From Solitalea lacus (lineage in GTDB: Bacteria > Bacteroidota > Bacteroidia > Sphingobacteriales > Sphingobacteriaceae), in the NCBI RefSeq assembly GCF_022014595.1, contig NZ_CP091740.1:1972200-2036199 (forward strand): a stretch of 64,000 nt of DNA, given 5' to 3'. Under the pieces are notes generated by a model. The model worked only from the letters and a program-made list of their open reading frames with translations. It was not told where the DNA came from and did not search any database. Shown here piece after piece: positions 8,974-18,202 of the stretch. The position numbers and the translations under genes were made by a program. Every line of letters starts with the position of its first letter. Positions within the stretch are counted from its first letter, which is position 1.

Positions 8974-9318
8974 ATGAAAAAATGTTTTGAAATTGAAGTA
9001 TCAGAGGATGCCGAGGAATTCCTCGAGGGAATGGAAGAAAAAGCTAAATTAAAGTTTGCCAAAGTCTTTTTAAAAGTCAAAGAAGGACTTAGCAAAGAAG
9101 AAGACTTTAAAAAGCTTAAAGATTCAGATGGAATTTTTGAATTTAGAGTAAGGGATAATAAGGTGTTTTACAGAATCCTGGCTTTCATGGCAAAATATGA
9201 GGGTGATGATTTTACTACTATTATTTGCACTCATGGATTCTTAAAAACAACCGACAACACCCCAAAGTCGGAAATTCAAAAAGCAAAAAAGATAAAGAAA
9301 ACTTATCTTGAAGATTAA
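8974..9318 (+). CDS. RelE/HigB-like toxin of a type II TA module
   Basis: 114 residues from the ATG at 8974. A longer frame begins with TTG at 8926 inside the operator, so the ATG is preferred. The sequence has a RelE/ParE-fold layout: helix with EDAEEFLEGMEEKAKLKFAK, then KLKDSDGIFEFRVRDNKVFYRIL, and a C-terminal strand IICTHGFLKTT ahead of a lysine-rich tail, typical of HigB/phage Gp49-like mRNA-cleaving toxins. It is followed 85 bp later by an XRE antitoxin: toxin-first order, as in higBA. Preceded by a 46-bp palindrome. Confidence 0.85.
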   Translation: MKKCFEIEVSEDAEEFLEGMEEKAKLKFAKVFLKVKEGLSKEEDFKKLKDSDGIFEFRVRDNKVFYRILAFMAKYEGDDFTTIICTHGFLKTTDNTPKSEIQKAKKIKKTYLED

Positions 9319-9403
9319 TTTAAACACTTCAAGCCTAAATGAATTAGGCTTGAAGTTATTCTTCAAGCAATTAAAACTTACGTTATAAATATTTATTTAA
9401 AAG

Positions 9404-9790
9404 ATGATTAAAACAAAATCGACTGTACAAGATCAAGGATCTGACTACGGTGCGATTGTGTCACTTCCCCGCAATCGAAAAAAGGGAAAAAGCATCGACT
9501 ATTTCATTGAAAAAACAGTTGGGAAGGAAGGATCAGAAGAACGAAAAACTTTTGAAATTGAATTCAAATTAGAATTATTACAAGAAGCTATTAAAGAAGC
9601 GAGAAAGATTCGACATCTTTCTCAAGAACAATTAGGAGAAAAGATTGGTGTGAAAAAAGCTCAAATAAGTAAACTTGAAAAAGGATACAATAATACTACA
9701 ATAGGAATACTCACTAAAGTGCTAGATGCTTTAGATGCAAAAGTTAAAATAACAATTGAGTTAGAAAATCAACATTTAGAATTTGTTTAA
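9404..9790 (+). CDS. HigA-like XRE-family antitoxin
   Basis: 128 residues. The C-terminal half is a helix-turn-helix domain, LSQEQLGEKIGVKKAQISKLEKG at about 72-94, followed by a short KVKITIELEN tail. The N-terminal ~60 residues are the likely toxin-binding part. It should neutralise the upstream RelE-like toxin and repress the shared promoter at the 46-bp palindrome. A hairpin terminator follows the stop within 5 bp. Confidence 0.85.
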   Translation: MIKTKSTVQDQGSDYGAIVSLPRNRKKGKSIDYFIEKTVGKEGSEERKTFEIEFKLELLQEAIKEARKIRHLSQEQLGEKIGVKKAQISKLEKGYNNTTIGILTKVLDALDAKVKITIELENQHLEFV

Positions 9791-9794
9791 AATT

Positions 9795-9826
9795 AAAAAA
9801 GCTATCCGAATGGATAGCTTTTTTGG
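9795..9826 (+). terminator. Terminator of the TA operon
   Basis: AAAAAAGCTATCC / GGATAGCTTTTTT with a GAAT loop immediately after the antitoxin stop; classical stem plus T-run. Confidence 0.9.
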
Positions 9827-9939
9827 ATATATCCCGCGACAAAAAAATACCGAATCATATTATTTACACCAGGAGAAAGCCCACCAGTCCCAGAGCTGCT
9901 CCGAATAAACATAATGCCCTACAAAAAGGAAGTAATGAT

Positions 9940-10512
9940 TTAGAATAGGAACCAGTAACAAATAATCGGGAATAGTACATTCTGGCGCAATAGGTTTATT
10001 GCTGCATGAATAGTGTTGTAAATGGTACGGATTGAAATGGAGGTTCTGCCAGCTATTTCCTCATAACTCAATTGCTCAAAGAAACGGAGCTTTATGAGTT
10101 CTTTTTGTCTGGTAGTGAGATTGTTAATAGCGGCATGTATTCTTGTTTTGCGTTCAGAGTCAATTTCCTGATCAATCAATAATTGTTCATATGAAGCGAT
10201 TTCAGGTTCTATAGGGAATACATCATAATTCAGTTCTTTTTGTTTACAGATTGCTTTTGTAAGTCGACGTTTGTAGCAAATTAAAATATAATGCTGTATT
10301 TGACGAATTGAATCTAATCGCTCCCTTTTAGTCCAAAGATCGATAAAAACCCCATTGATTTGATCTTTTACGATTTCACGGTCTCGGCTAATTCTTAAAC
10401 CAAAACGGAACAAATTATCATAGGAAACCTCATACAATCTGTATAAAGCTCGTTCATTACCAAGCCTTATTTCACTCCATAGCCAATTATATTCTTCGTT
10501 GCAATAAAACAT
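9940..10512 (-). CDS. ECF RNA polymerase sigma factor (FecI-like, Bacteroidota type)
   Basis: 190 residues: region 2 in the first ~90 (RLYEVSYDNLFRFGLRISRD...IDLWTKRERLDSI) and region 4 near 125-175, with LTTRQKELIKLRFFEQLSYEEIAGRTSISIRTIYNTIHAAI. It directs polymerase to target promoters, normally held by a FecR-type anti-sigma factor encoded next door. That partner is present only as a short form 1.4 kb downstream. The gene's last 180 bp are duplicated beyond the TA cassette, so its present 3' end may have arrived with that cassette. Confidence 0.9.
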   Translation of the reverse strand: MFYCNEEYNWLWSEIRLGNERALYRLYEVSYDNLFRFGLRISRDREIVKDQINGVFIDLWTKRERLDSIRQIQHYILICYKRRLTKAICKQKELNYDVFPIEPEIASYEQLLIDQEIDSERKTRIHAAINNLTTRQKELIKLRFFEQLSYEEIAGRTSISIRTIYNTIHAAINLLRQNVLFPIICYWFLF

Positions 10513-10739
10513 GATTAATTGGGGTTAAATCATACTGTTAATTAAATTGAAGCAAATTGATTATTCCAATTTAGCTGAAATGATAAAGCTTGATCGGTAA
10601 TATATTGACCTTTTGTATGTAGATATTGATTTGTTTGTGTTAATAAAATATGAGCGGTTTTTGTTTGCTAATGGTTATAAAAATAGAAAACCGGTTAATA
10701 TGTTAACCGGCTTTCAAATAAGATTTTTGTAGAATTTGA

Positions 10740-11228
10740 TTATTTTTTTTCGCTTTCTTCAATTTTGGATTCAATGAAATTCTTCAGTTCGCGTACCCGT
10801 TCCATGTATTGAGGTTTTTCCGCTGCTTGTTCATCCCATGTTATGCTTTTACATTTTTGTGTGTAACACATGTTTATGAAAAAGCGTGGGGTTGTTGCTT
10901 GTGATCCTCCAATCATTTGATCAGGCATATCAAAATACATTAAATCCCACATTTTTTGGTGGATCTCTTTTATAGCCTCTGGAGTCAGCGTTACTTTTTC
11001 AATAATTAACGAATCCTGGTTATTTCTGTACCTCAACTCCTGAGTTTTTGAATTGTATTCATAACCAACTTCATTACCTTTTGTAAACTTCACTTCTAAA
11101 TGGTCAAACTCTACCATTTTATAATGCATCTTTTTAAAATATGCAGTGTAATAATAATAACCCATGTAGATTAAAAAAGAACCTATAATCATGGTTAGCA
11201 GGTAGATTTTTTTTGCCTTTTCGTTCAT
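10740..11228 (-). CDS. Hypothetical single-pass membrane protein
   Basis: 162 residues not recognised. One N-terminal transmembrane helix (about 8-30, rich in I/L/Y), then an extracytoplasmic, charged region of about 130 residues with a short WDLMYFDMPDQMIGG stretch and two Cys (MCYTQKC) that could pair. Lysine/glutamate-rich C-terminus. It lies 32 bp downstream of the DAACS symporter gene on the same strand and may share its transcript. No function can be given. Confidence 0.6.
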   Translation of the reverse strand: MNEKAKKIYLLTMIIGSFLIYMGYYYYTAYFKKMHYKMVEFDHLEVKFTKGNEVGYEYNSKTQELRYRNNQDSLIIEKVTLTPEAIKEIHQKMWDLMYFDMPDQMIGGSQATTPRFFINMCYTQKCKSITWDEQAAEKPQYMERVRELKNFIESKIEESEKK

Positions 11229-11260
11229 CTAAACTTTTTTACTTTAAAATCTATTAAAAA

Positions 11261-12676
11261 TTAAATTGCAACGCGTTCAATTTCCACAGAATCATCAATT
11301 GGTTCGCCTAACTCACCTTCCCATTTGCTTACTACAGCGGTAGCAATACTGTTTCCAACAACATTAGTAGCTGAACGGCCCATGTCCAACAAAGGATCTA
11401 TACCTAATAACAATGCTAAACCTGCCTCAGGTATATTGAATGTTGCCAAAGTACCTGCAATTACAACTAATGAAGCTCTGGGAACCCCAGCAATACCCTT
11501 ACTAGTTAGCATCAGGACTAATAACATGGTTACTTGTTGTCCTATAGAAAGGTGAATGTCATATGACTGAGCGATGAATAATGATGCAAAGGTCATGTAC
11601 ATCATTGAACCATCAAGATTGAAGGAATACCCCAGTGGTAATACGAAACTTACGATTTTGTTTTTGCAACCAAAGCGCTCTAATTGCTCCATGGTTTTAG
11701 GGTAAGCAGCTTCGCTACTTGATGTGCTGAAGGCAAGCAGGATAGGTTCTTTTATTCTTCCAATTAAGTCAAAAGCTCGTTTCTTTAAAATGGTTGAGCC
11801 GATTAACGTAAGCAGTAACCAAAGGAAAAGTAAGCCTCCATAGAACTCTATAATGAATAGGGCATAGGTTGAAAGAATACCCAAACCTTGCTTTGCTATT
11901 ATGGCGGTCATTGCACCAAAAACAGCAAAAGGGGCAAATTTCATAACATAGCCGGTAACTTTTAATATAACGTGTGCTACCGCATCAAATAATTTAATTA
12001 CAATTTTACCTTGTTCGCCAATTGCAGCTGTCGCTACACCAAAGAACAATGCAAAAACAACTATTTGTAAAATTTCATTGCTTGCCATTGCTTCAATAAC
12101 ACTTTTAGGGAATATGTGTGCAATGAAATCTTTGAAACTTAGGGCTGCTTTTTGAATTCCGGTACTTGCATGGGTATCTGGTAAAGGCAAATTCATAGCT
12201 TCTCCCGGACGGAAGATGTTTACCAAAATCATTCCCAACAGTAATGAAAGTAGACTGGCGCTTAAAAACCAAAGTAAAGTTTTACCTCCAATACGTCCTA
12301 CCGATTTTATATCCCCAAGTTTAGCCACTCCAACAACCAAGGTAGTTAGTACCAATGGCGCAACAATCATTTTAATTAAGCGAAGGAAAATATCACTCAA
12401 TACGGTGAAAAGCTCCAGTTTTTTTTCGCGCAACTTATCGTTTTCTGATTTGCTTTTTTGAGCTTCCGAAATTTCAGTTGTTAGCTGTTTGTATGCAGTA
12501 GAAGCACTATCTAGTGTAGGTAATTTTTTTTCGGCAACCGCTATTTTTTGGGTAGCTGCGGATATTCCATCATTATAGGTGTTGATATAGGAAACGTTAA
12601 GAATGTACCCTAAAATTACACCCAATATTAAGGCGATAAAGATGTATAGGGTTAACCTGTTTTTTTTCTCCAACAT
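11261..12676 (-). CDS. Dicarboxylate/amino acid:cation symporter (DAACS, GltP/DctA-like)
   Basis: About 470 residues from the ATG at 12676 (MLEKKNRLTLYIF); a TTG 30 bp upstream is less likely. The SLC1-type fold is shown by the serine-rich STSSSEAAYP motif (hairpin 1), the NLDGSMMYM motif (family NMDGT), and many hydrophobic helices. The family imports glutamate, aspartate or C4-dicarboxylates with Na+ or H+. An unusual insert of about 60 charged residues (about 30-95) lies between the first two helices, longer than in GltP. Substrate not decidable. Confidence 0.9.
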   Translation of the reverse strand: MLEKKNRLTLYIFIALILGVILGYILNVSYINTYNDGISAATQKIAVAEKKLPTLDSASTAYKQLTTEISEAQKSKSENDKLREKKLELFTVLSDIFLRLIKMIVAPLVLTTLVVGVAKLGDIKSVGRIGGKTLLWFLSASLLSLLLGMILVNIFRPGEAMNLPLPDTHASTGIQKAALSFKDFIAHIFPKSVIEAMASNEILQIVVFALFFGVATAAIGEQGKIVIKLFDAVAHVILKVTGYVMKFAPFAVFGAMTAIIAKQGLGILSTYALFIIEFYGGLLFLWLLLTLIGSTILKKRAFDLIGRIKEPILLAFSTSSSEAAYPKTMEQLERFGCKNKIVSFVLPLGYSFNLDGSMMYMTFASLFIAQSYDIHLSIGQQVTMLLVLMLTSKGIAGVPRASLVVIAGTLATFNIPEAGLALLLGIDPLLDMGRSATNVVGNSIATAVVSKWEGELGEPIDDSVEIERVAI

Positions 12677-12765
12677 AGAAATGATTTGTTTTTTGATAAT
12701 CCGCAAATCTATAAAAAACTATGGGCTTGTAAGCTTCTTATATTGCTTAATTAATAGTTTAATAC

Positions 12766-12798
12766 ACAAAAAAAACGCCAGTACATGGTACCGGCGTT
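12766..12798 (-). terminator. Terminator after trxB
   Basis: On the minus strand AACGCCGGTAC / GTACTGGCGTT with a CAT loop and one mismatch, followed by a run of eight T, 20 bp after the trxB stop. Confidence 0.8.
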
Positions 12799-12817
12799 AG
12801 ATTATTGCTTTTATAAC

Positions 12818-13792
12818 TTAGTTAGTTAAGTCTTCTGCATAAATAGAGCTATGCTCTTTAGCCGCCAAATAGCGTTCAGCATCAAGTGCTGCCATACAAC
12901 CTGAACCGGCTGCAGTTACCGCTTGACGGTAAATATGGTCTTGTACGTCACCTGCAGCAAATACTCCTTCAATATTGGTTTTTGTGCTACCTGATTTAGT
13001 AATGATGTAACCATTTTCATCCATATCCAACCAGTCTTTAAACACGTCGGTATTTGGTTTGTGACCTATGGCTACAAAGAAACCTGTAACGTCAATAGTC
13101 GTCTCTTTACCAGTTTCATTATTAATTAATAATGCTCCGGTTACATTTTGGCCGTCACCTAAAATTTCTTTGGTTTCTTGGTTGAACAATACCTCAATAT
13201 TAGGAGTGTTCATTACACGGTGCTGCATAGCTTTAGAAGCACGCATTTCACCTTTACGAATAATCATATAAACTTTATTGCAAAGTTTTGACAGGTAAGT
13301 AGCTTCTTCAGCTGCTGTATCTCCTGCACCAACAATGGCAACATCTTGCTTACGGAAAAAGAATCCGTCGCAAACAGCGCAAGCAGAAACTCCAAAACCG
13401 TTATATTTTTCTTCAGAAGGTAATCCCAACCATTTAGCAGAAGCTCCGGTTGAAATAATTACTGAGTCAGCTGTTATTACTTTTCCATCATCTAAAGTTA
13501 CCCTGTGAGGAAGTGAAGAGAAATCAACAGCCGTAACAATACCAAAACGTACTTCAGCTCCAAAGCGTTCAGCCTGTTTTTTGAAATCTTCCATCATTTC
13601 TGGTCCTTGAGTACCTTCAGGATAACCAGGGAAGTTTTCAACTTCAGTTGTAGTTGTAAGCTGTCCGCCTGGTTGCAAACCTGTGTACATAACTGGTTTC
13701 AAATCAGCGCGCGCAGCATAAATAGCCGCAGTGTAACCTGCGGGTCCTGATCCGATGATCAGGCAATGAATGTGTTCTAATTCGCTTGACAT
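12818..13792 (-). CDS. trxB: Thioredoxin-disulfide reductase
   Basis: 324 residues, normal length. FAD-binding GSGPAGYTAAIYAARA near 14, redox-active CAVCDG near 138, NADPH-binding GAGDTAAEEA near 155, and the late FAD motif GVFAAGDVQD near 283. It transfers electrons from NADPH to thioredoxin in the cytoplasm. A separate hairpin terminator follows. It is 68 bp downstream of mnmA on the same strand. Confidence 0.97.
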   Translation of the reverse strand: MSSELEHIHCLIIGSGPAGYTAAIYAARADLKPVMYTGLQPGGQLTTTTEVENFPGYPEGTQGPEMMEDFKKQAERFGAEVRFGIVTAVDFSSLPHRVTLDDGKVITADSVIISTGASAKWLGLPSEEKYNGFGVSACAVCDGFFFRKQDVAIVGAGDTAAEEATYLSKLCNKVYMIIRKGEMRASKAMQHRVMNTPNIEVLFNQETKEILGDGQNVTGALLINNETGKETTIDVTGFFVAIGHKPNTDVFKDWLDMDENGYIITKSGSTKTNIEGVFAAGDVQDHIYRQAVTAAGSGCMAALDAERYLAAKEHSSIYAEDLTN

Positions 13793-13860
13793 ACTTTTGC
13801 AGTGTTCTAAGTTTAGGTTAAAAACTTGGTTAAATGGTTATATTGAAAGGAAATTTTTAA

Positions 13861-14946
13861 TTAACACAGAAATCCTCCACCTATTAAATCATCACCTTCA
13901 TAAAATACAGCTGATTGTCCGGGAGCAATTGCTGAAACTGAGTGGTCAAATTCAACCTTCATCAGATCTCCATCCTGCACAATAGTACTCATTGTGCCGG
14001 CATCTTTATATCTAATTTTTGTAACAGCTTCGATAGGATTGGTAATCGAATCATACTTTACAAGGTTATAATTACGAACAAATGCTTGTGATTTTTGTAG
14101 ATCTTCCTCTCTGCCCAAAACAACAGTATTGGTTTCAGGGATAATTCGGGTTACAAATACTGGTTCTCCCAAAGCAATGCCCAAGCCTTTACGTTGTCCA
14201 ATGGTATAAAAAGGATAGCCTTTATGCTTACCAACTTTTCGCCCGTCAGTTAATACAAAGTCACCTCCGTCAACGCGTTCTTCCAGATCAGGTACGCGAT
14301 GCTTTAAGAACGAACGATAATCATTATCGGGTACAAAGCAAATTTCATAGCTCTCACTTTTGTTAGCCAGGTCAATTTGTCCCATTTCCATGGCCATTTG
14401 CCGGATTTCAGTTTTTCTGAAACCGCCTAATGGTAACATTGTTCTACTTAAATTATATTGAGATACACCCCAGAGTACGTAAGATTGGTCTTTGTTGTTA
14501 TCCAAGCCTTTTGAAACCACATAACGATCGTTCTCCTGGCGAATTTGGGCATAATGACCGGTCGCAATAAATTCACAATCCAGTTTATCCGCACGTTTCA
14601 TTAATGCTTCCCATTTGATGTGGGTGTTGCATAATACACATGGGTTAGGTGTACGTCCGGCAAGGTATTCTTCAACAAAATTATCGATAACAAAATTGCC
14701 GAACTCCTCGCGAATGTCTAAAATATAATGAGGAAAGCCGTATTGAACGGCTAAAGAACGTGCATCGTTTATTGAGTCAAGACTGCAGCAACCGGTTTCC
14801 TTAGAAGAACTACCCGAAGATGCATAATCCCAGGTTTTCATGGTAAGGCCAATTACTTCATAGCCTTGCTCATGCAACATAATTGAAGCTACCGAACTGT
14901 CGATACCTCCACTCATTGCCACTAAAATTCTTCCGTGCTTACTCAT
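13861..14946 (-). CDS. mnmA: tRNA-specific 2-thiouridylase MnmA
   Basis: 361 residues. PP-loop MSGGIDSSVA near 9, catalytic NPCVLCN (Cys near 102) and the second Cys in YEICFVPDND near 200, plus FYTIGQRKGLG. The enzyme adenylates U34 and adds sulfur in tRNA-Lys, -Glu and -Gln. The pair of catalytic Cys makes an active enzyme likely. Upstream of trxB on the same strand. Confidence 0.97.
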   Translation of the reverse strand: MSKHGRILVAMSGGIDSSVASIMLHEQGYEVIGLTMKTWDYASSGSSSKETGCCSLDSINDARSLAVQYGFPHYILDIREEFGNFVIDNFVEEYLAGRTPNPCVLCNTHIKWEALMKRADKLDCEFIATGHYAQIRQENDRYVVSKGLDNNKDQSYVLWGVSQYNLSRTMLPLGGFRKTEIRQMAMEMGQIDLANKSESYEICFVPDNDYRSFLKHRVPDLEERVDGGDFVLTDGRKVGKHKGYPFYTIGQRKGLGIALGEPVFVTRIIPETNTVVLGREEDLQKSQAFVRNYNLVKYDSITNPIEAVTKIRYKDAGTMSTIVQDGDLMKVEFDHSVSAIAPGQSAVFYEGDDLIGGGFLC

Positions 14947-15127
14947 AATTTTTCAAACCGCAAAGATAGACATTTGGTTTTGTAATGAAGTGATTTCTGC
15001 GTCATTACAAGGTAAAATGCTAGTTGGATTTGGTTGAATAAACCATTTTTGATAATAGTAACCGGCTGATTATGTGCTTTTTTTCCATGAAAGCCTGTTA
15101 ACTCCTCAAAATGATACCAATTTGTGT

Positions 15128-15886
15128 TTATTTGAAAAACACATCATAAGCATAACGGGCAATTAACAAGCAAATTACAATTAAGAAGAATTTGCGTATA
15201 AACTCATTGCCTTTAGTTAAGGCCAATTTGCTGCCAATTATACCGCCAGCAAGATTGCATACCGCCATTGGCAAGGCTATGTGATACAACACTTGTTTGT
15301 TAAAGATGAATGCCGTTAATGCTGAAAGGTTGGTAACACAGTTAATGATTTTAGCATAAGCAGAGGCGTTTAGGAAATCAAATCCTAAAAACATGATAAA
15401 TGCCAAAATGAAAAAGCTTCCTGTTCCTGGGCCAAAAAAACCGTCATAAAAACCGATTATCAATCCAATCAAGCTCCCCATGATCAGCATTTTGCTTTCA
15501 GGGATTTCTCGGGCCTGCGTGCTGCCTAAATCTTTTTTAAAGAAGGTATATACGGCAATAAGTACAAGGATGATCAGAATAAGAGGTTTCAAAAGGGAGC
15601 TGTCAAGCAAATTGATTGTTTGGGCTCCTAAATAAGCTGCAACAAGTGCACAAGCGGCAACAGTTGCTAATATTTTGAAGTTAAAATTAACTTTTTTACT
15701 GTATTGCCAAGCGGCTGCTGTAGTACCGGTAATAGCTGGTATTTTACCTGTACCGAAAAGTACCGGCAATGCCGTTTGGGGCAATGTGAATAATAGTGCA
15801 GGCATTTGAATCAGGCCGCCTCCGCCCACAATAGAGTCGACAAATCCAGCAAGAAAAGCAAAACAACACAATAAAATTATTTCCAT
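15128..15886 (-). CDS. TSUP family transporter (TauE/SafE-like)
   Basis: About 252 residues from the ATG at 15886 (MEIILLCCFAFLAGFVDSIVGGGG); the longer frame to 15931 adds polar residues before the first helix and is less likely. Eight or so hydrophobic helices with the two family repeats: FVDSIVGGGGLIQMP at the start and GFYDGFFGPGTGSFF in the middle. The family moves sulfonates, sulfite or other organic anions across the inner membrane; substrate unknown. No sulfur-metabolism genes are adjacent. Confidence 0.88.
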   Translation of the reverse strand: MEIILLCCFAFLAGFVDSIVGGGGLIQMPALLFTLPQTALPVLFGTGKIPAITGTTAAAWQYSKKVNFNFKILATVAACALVAAYLGAQTINLLDSSLLKPLILIILVLIAVYTFFKKDLGSTQAREIPESKMLIMGSLIGLIIGFYDGFFGPGTGSFFILAFIMFLGFDFLNASAYAKIINCVTNLSALTAFIFNKQVLYHIALPMAVCNLAGGIIGSKLALTKGNEFIRKFFLIVICLLIARYAYDVFFK

Positions 15887-16038
15887 TTGAAGTCGAATAG
15901 TTGGGCGACAAATTTGCAGAGATTTTTTCACCCATACTCATTGTTAATAAATTTATTACGCTTGTAAAATAGGAGGGATAGTGGATAAAAGAATTGCTGT
16001 TTCCCTTTTTAATGGAAAACAGCAAAAAAAATTATCAC

Positions 16039-16908
16039 TTAAATTGAACCAAATTTTCCTGAGTTAAAATCATTTATAGCTTGAATGATTTCTTCCTGTG
16101 TATTCATAACAAAAGGGCCATAACTAACAATGGGTTCATTAATAGGTTCACCACTAAAAACCATTGCATAGCTGTCTTCTTCAGCTTTTAATGTAATGGT
16201 TTCTCCATCATGATTAAACAACACAAAGTCTTTATGCTTGGCTTGTTGTTCGTTGTTTATGATGAAACTTCCTTTTGTAATCAGTATCATAGTGTTAAAC
16301 AAAGCAGGAAGATCAAAGCTTACTTCCGCTCCAGTTACCATTCTGATGTCATACATTTCAATTGGAGTAAAAGTACTTGCAGCTCCATTTACCCCTTTAA
16401 AATTTCCGGCAATAATGCGGTTCACACTGCCTTTGTCATCAATCTTAACCGTGCTAATGCTATCATTAGTAATAGCCTGGTATTTAGGTGGGCTCATTTT
16501 ATCCTTGGCCGGTAAATTAACCCAAACCTGAATGAAGTGCTGCAAACCTCCTGTTTCTGCAAATTCTTGTGATTGAAATTCATCATGCATCAGACCTGCA
16601 GCCGCTGTCATCCATTGCACATCGCCTGCACTGATAACTCCCCCACCACCGGAAGAGTCACGGTGCTCAATTTGTCCTTCGTATGCAATACTTACCGTTT
16701 CAAAACCACGGTGAGGATGTTCTCCAACACCTCTTCGGTATGCTGAAGGCTCAAAATAGTGGGGCATGTTATAGTCCAGCATTATGAATGGATTGGTTTC
16801 ACGTGTGATGCCGTATGGGCCTGGTACATAGTTTGACACTCGGAAACCGTCGCCTACCATGTGTGGAGATGCTCCTGTTAATACCTGTTTTATTGATTTA
16901 GTTGCCAT
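16039..16908 (-). CDS. Pirin family protein
   Basis: 289 residues, bicupin. N-terminal cupin carries the metal-binding set HPHRGFET near 63-70 and the later HDEF. Such proteins act as quercetinases or redox-linked regulators; substrate here unknown. 36 bp downstream of yceI-like gene, same strand, and behind a marR gene: a grouping often linked with stress by electrophiles or oxidants. Confidence 0.9.
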   Translation of the reverse strand: MATKSIKQVLTGASPHMVGDGFRVSNYVPGPYGITRETNPFIMLDYNMPHYFEPSAYRRGVGEHPHRGFETVSIAYEGQIEHRDSSGGGGVISAGDVQWMTAAAGLMHDEFQSQEFAETGGLQHFIQVWVNLPAKDKMSPPKYQAITNDSISTVKIDDKGSVNRIIAGNFKGVNGAASTFTPIEMYDIRMVTGAEVSFDLPALFNTMILITKGSFIINNEQQAKHKDFVLFNHDGETITLKAEEDSYAMVFSGEPINEPIVSYGPFVMNTQEEIIQAINDFNSGKFGSI

Positions 16909-16944
16909 TACAACAACTCCTTTCTTAAATTAATTTAGCATTTA

Positions 16945-17484
16945 TTAAGCAATTACAACTTCTGCCAATTGAACTTCAGCAAGCAATTTCACTTCATCGC
17001 TTACCAAAACTCCACCGGTTTCCAAAGCTGAATTCCAGTTTAGTCCAAAATCTTTTCTGTTAATTTTTCCTGCAATGCTAAAGCCTGCTTTTTTGTTTCC
17101 CCATGGGTCAAGGCCTGATCCACCAAATTCAACATTAAGCTTAATAGGCTTGGTAATATCTTTTATGGTTAAATTACCTTTCAACTCAAATTCGCTGTCA
17201 TCAACCTTATTAAATTCTGATGATTCGAAAGTGATTTTAGGGAAACTTTCTGCATCAAAAAAATCTGCAGATTTAAGGTGTGAATCTCTCTGTTCATTTC
17301 CCGTTGAAATAGAGTCTATATCAGCATTGAAACTGATCTTTGCATTTTCAAAATTATCATTATCAGTTTCAACATTAACATCAAATTGGTTAAAGTTACC
17401 AGTTACATTGCTAACCATCATGTGTTTAATTTTAAATTGAATTTCGCTGTGCGAAGGGTCAATTCCCCATTTTGTATTTGCCAT
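16945..17484 (-). CDS. YceI family protein (lipocalin-like isoprenoid-binding)
   Basis: 179 residues starting MANTKWGIDPSHSEIQFKIKHMM, the typical WxxDxxHSxxxFxxxH opening of YceI. Later GNLTIKDITKPIKLNVEFGG is also characteristic. The fold is a beta barrel that binds polyisoprenoids. Unlike E. coli YceI there is no signal peptide, so it should be cytoplasmic. A TTTGTT-GT-AACAAA dyad lies 42 bp upstream of its start and may be a MarR site. Confidence 0.92.
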   Translation of the reverse strand: MANTKWGIDPSHSEIQFKIKHMMVSNVTGNFNQFDVNVETDNDNFENAKISFNADIDSISTGNEQRDSHLKSADFFDAESFPKITFESSEFNKVDDSEFELKGNLTIKDITKPIKLNVEFGGSGLDPWGNKKAGFSIAGKINRKDFGLNWNSALETGGVLVSDEVKLLAEVQLAEVVIA

Positions 17485-17525
17485 AGTTTTATAATTTAAA
17501 TTTTAAATATTTTGTTTTAACTAAT

Positions 17526-17539
17526 TTTGTTGTAACAAA
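17526..17539. promoter_or_regulatory. Candidate MarR operator upstream of the yceI-like gene
   Basis: Perfect dyad TTTGTT-GT-AACAAA between marR and the yceI-like gene. A related dyad lies in the marR promoter. Spacing and AT-rich symmetry fit MarR-family sites; the match is inference. Confidence 0.45.
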
Positions 17540-17555
17540 TATTTGGTCAAAAAAA

Positions 17556-18008
17556 TTAATCCCGCAATTTGTCTAATAAATCACTTAATAATTCAGCATC
17601 ATTTTCATTTAAACGTCCTTTCATTGCTTGATAAAATTCGTCGAAAAACGGACTTAATTCATCAAGAAGCTTTAAACCTGCTTCGGTAATAGTAATATCC
17701 ATTTTTCTACGGTTTTCTTCACAAAGACATCGTTTAACAAAACCTTTGGTCACTAGTTTATCCAAAAGGCGAGTTACGTCGTTGCCTTTGTCTATCATCA
17801 CATCTTTAATTTGTCCAGGTGAAACTGGTTGAGGGTGTTTACCCTTTAATATTCTTAGTACATTATAGTGCTGAGGTAAAATATCATATGTTTTAAAAAT
17901 ACCACTCAGCTTATCACGTACCCAGTTGTGGGTAAACATTAAATTGATTACCGCTTTCTGATGACTGTTGCCAAAATCTTCCTGAAGTATTTCTTTTTCA
18001 ATTTTCAC
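17556..18008 (-). CDS. MarR family transcriptional regulator
   Basis: 150 residues with a winged helix in the middle: LRILKGKHPQPVSPGQIKDVM ... DVTRLLDKLVTKGFVKR...NRRKMDITITEAG, the recognition helix and wing of MarR/SarA-type repressors. Cysteines CLCE sit at the base of the wing, at about residues 108-110, which could allow redox sensing. It is the first gene of marR-yceI-pirin, and dyads in both promoter regions suggest it controls itself and the two downstream genes. Confidence 0.92.
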   Translation of the reverse strand: MKIEKEILQEDFGNSHQKAVINLMFTHNWVRDKLSGIFKTYDILPQHYNVLRILKGKHPQPVSPGQIKDVMIDKGNDVTRLLDKLVTKGFVKRCLCEENRRKMDITITEAGLKLLDELSPFFDEFYQAMKGRLNENDAELLSDLLDKLRD

Positions 18009-18012
18009 AATA

Positions 18013-18043
18013 CAAATATAGTAAAAACAATTGTTGTTGCAAC
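18013..18043 (-). promoter_or_regulatory. marR promoter with overlapping palindromes
   Basis: On the minus strand TTG-N19-TATATTTG, a good Bacteroidota promoter. Between the boxes lie AACAATTGTT (18026-18035) and GTTGCAAC (18036-18043), both perfect palindromes, well placed for autorepression. Confidence 0.65.
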
Positions 18044-18202
18044 ATATATTTTTAAAAAAATGTTTTTAAAGCTTTAATATTTAAAGGGATTGCTTTTTTA
18101 AAGAGTTGTAAAATACTTCAATGTTTGTCAGAATTAAGGTTCATTATTATTCAGTAAAAGTCTTTTTTATTTTTACGTGCTTAAAATATTTGCCGATTAC
18201 AA

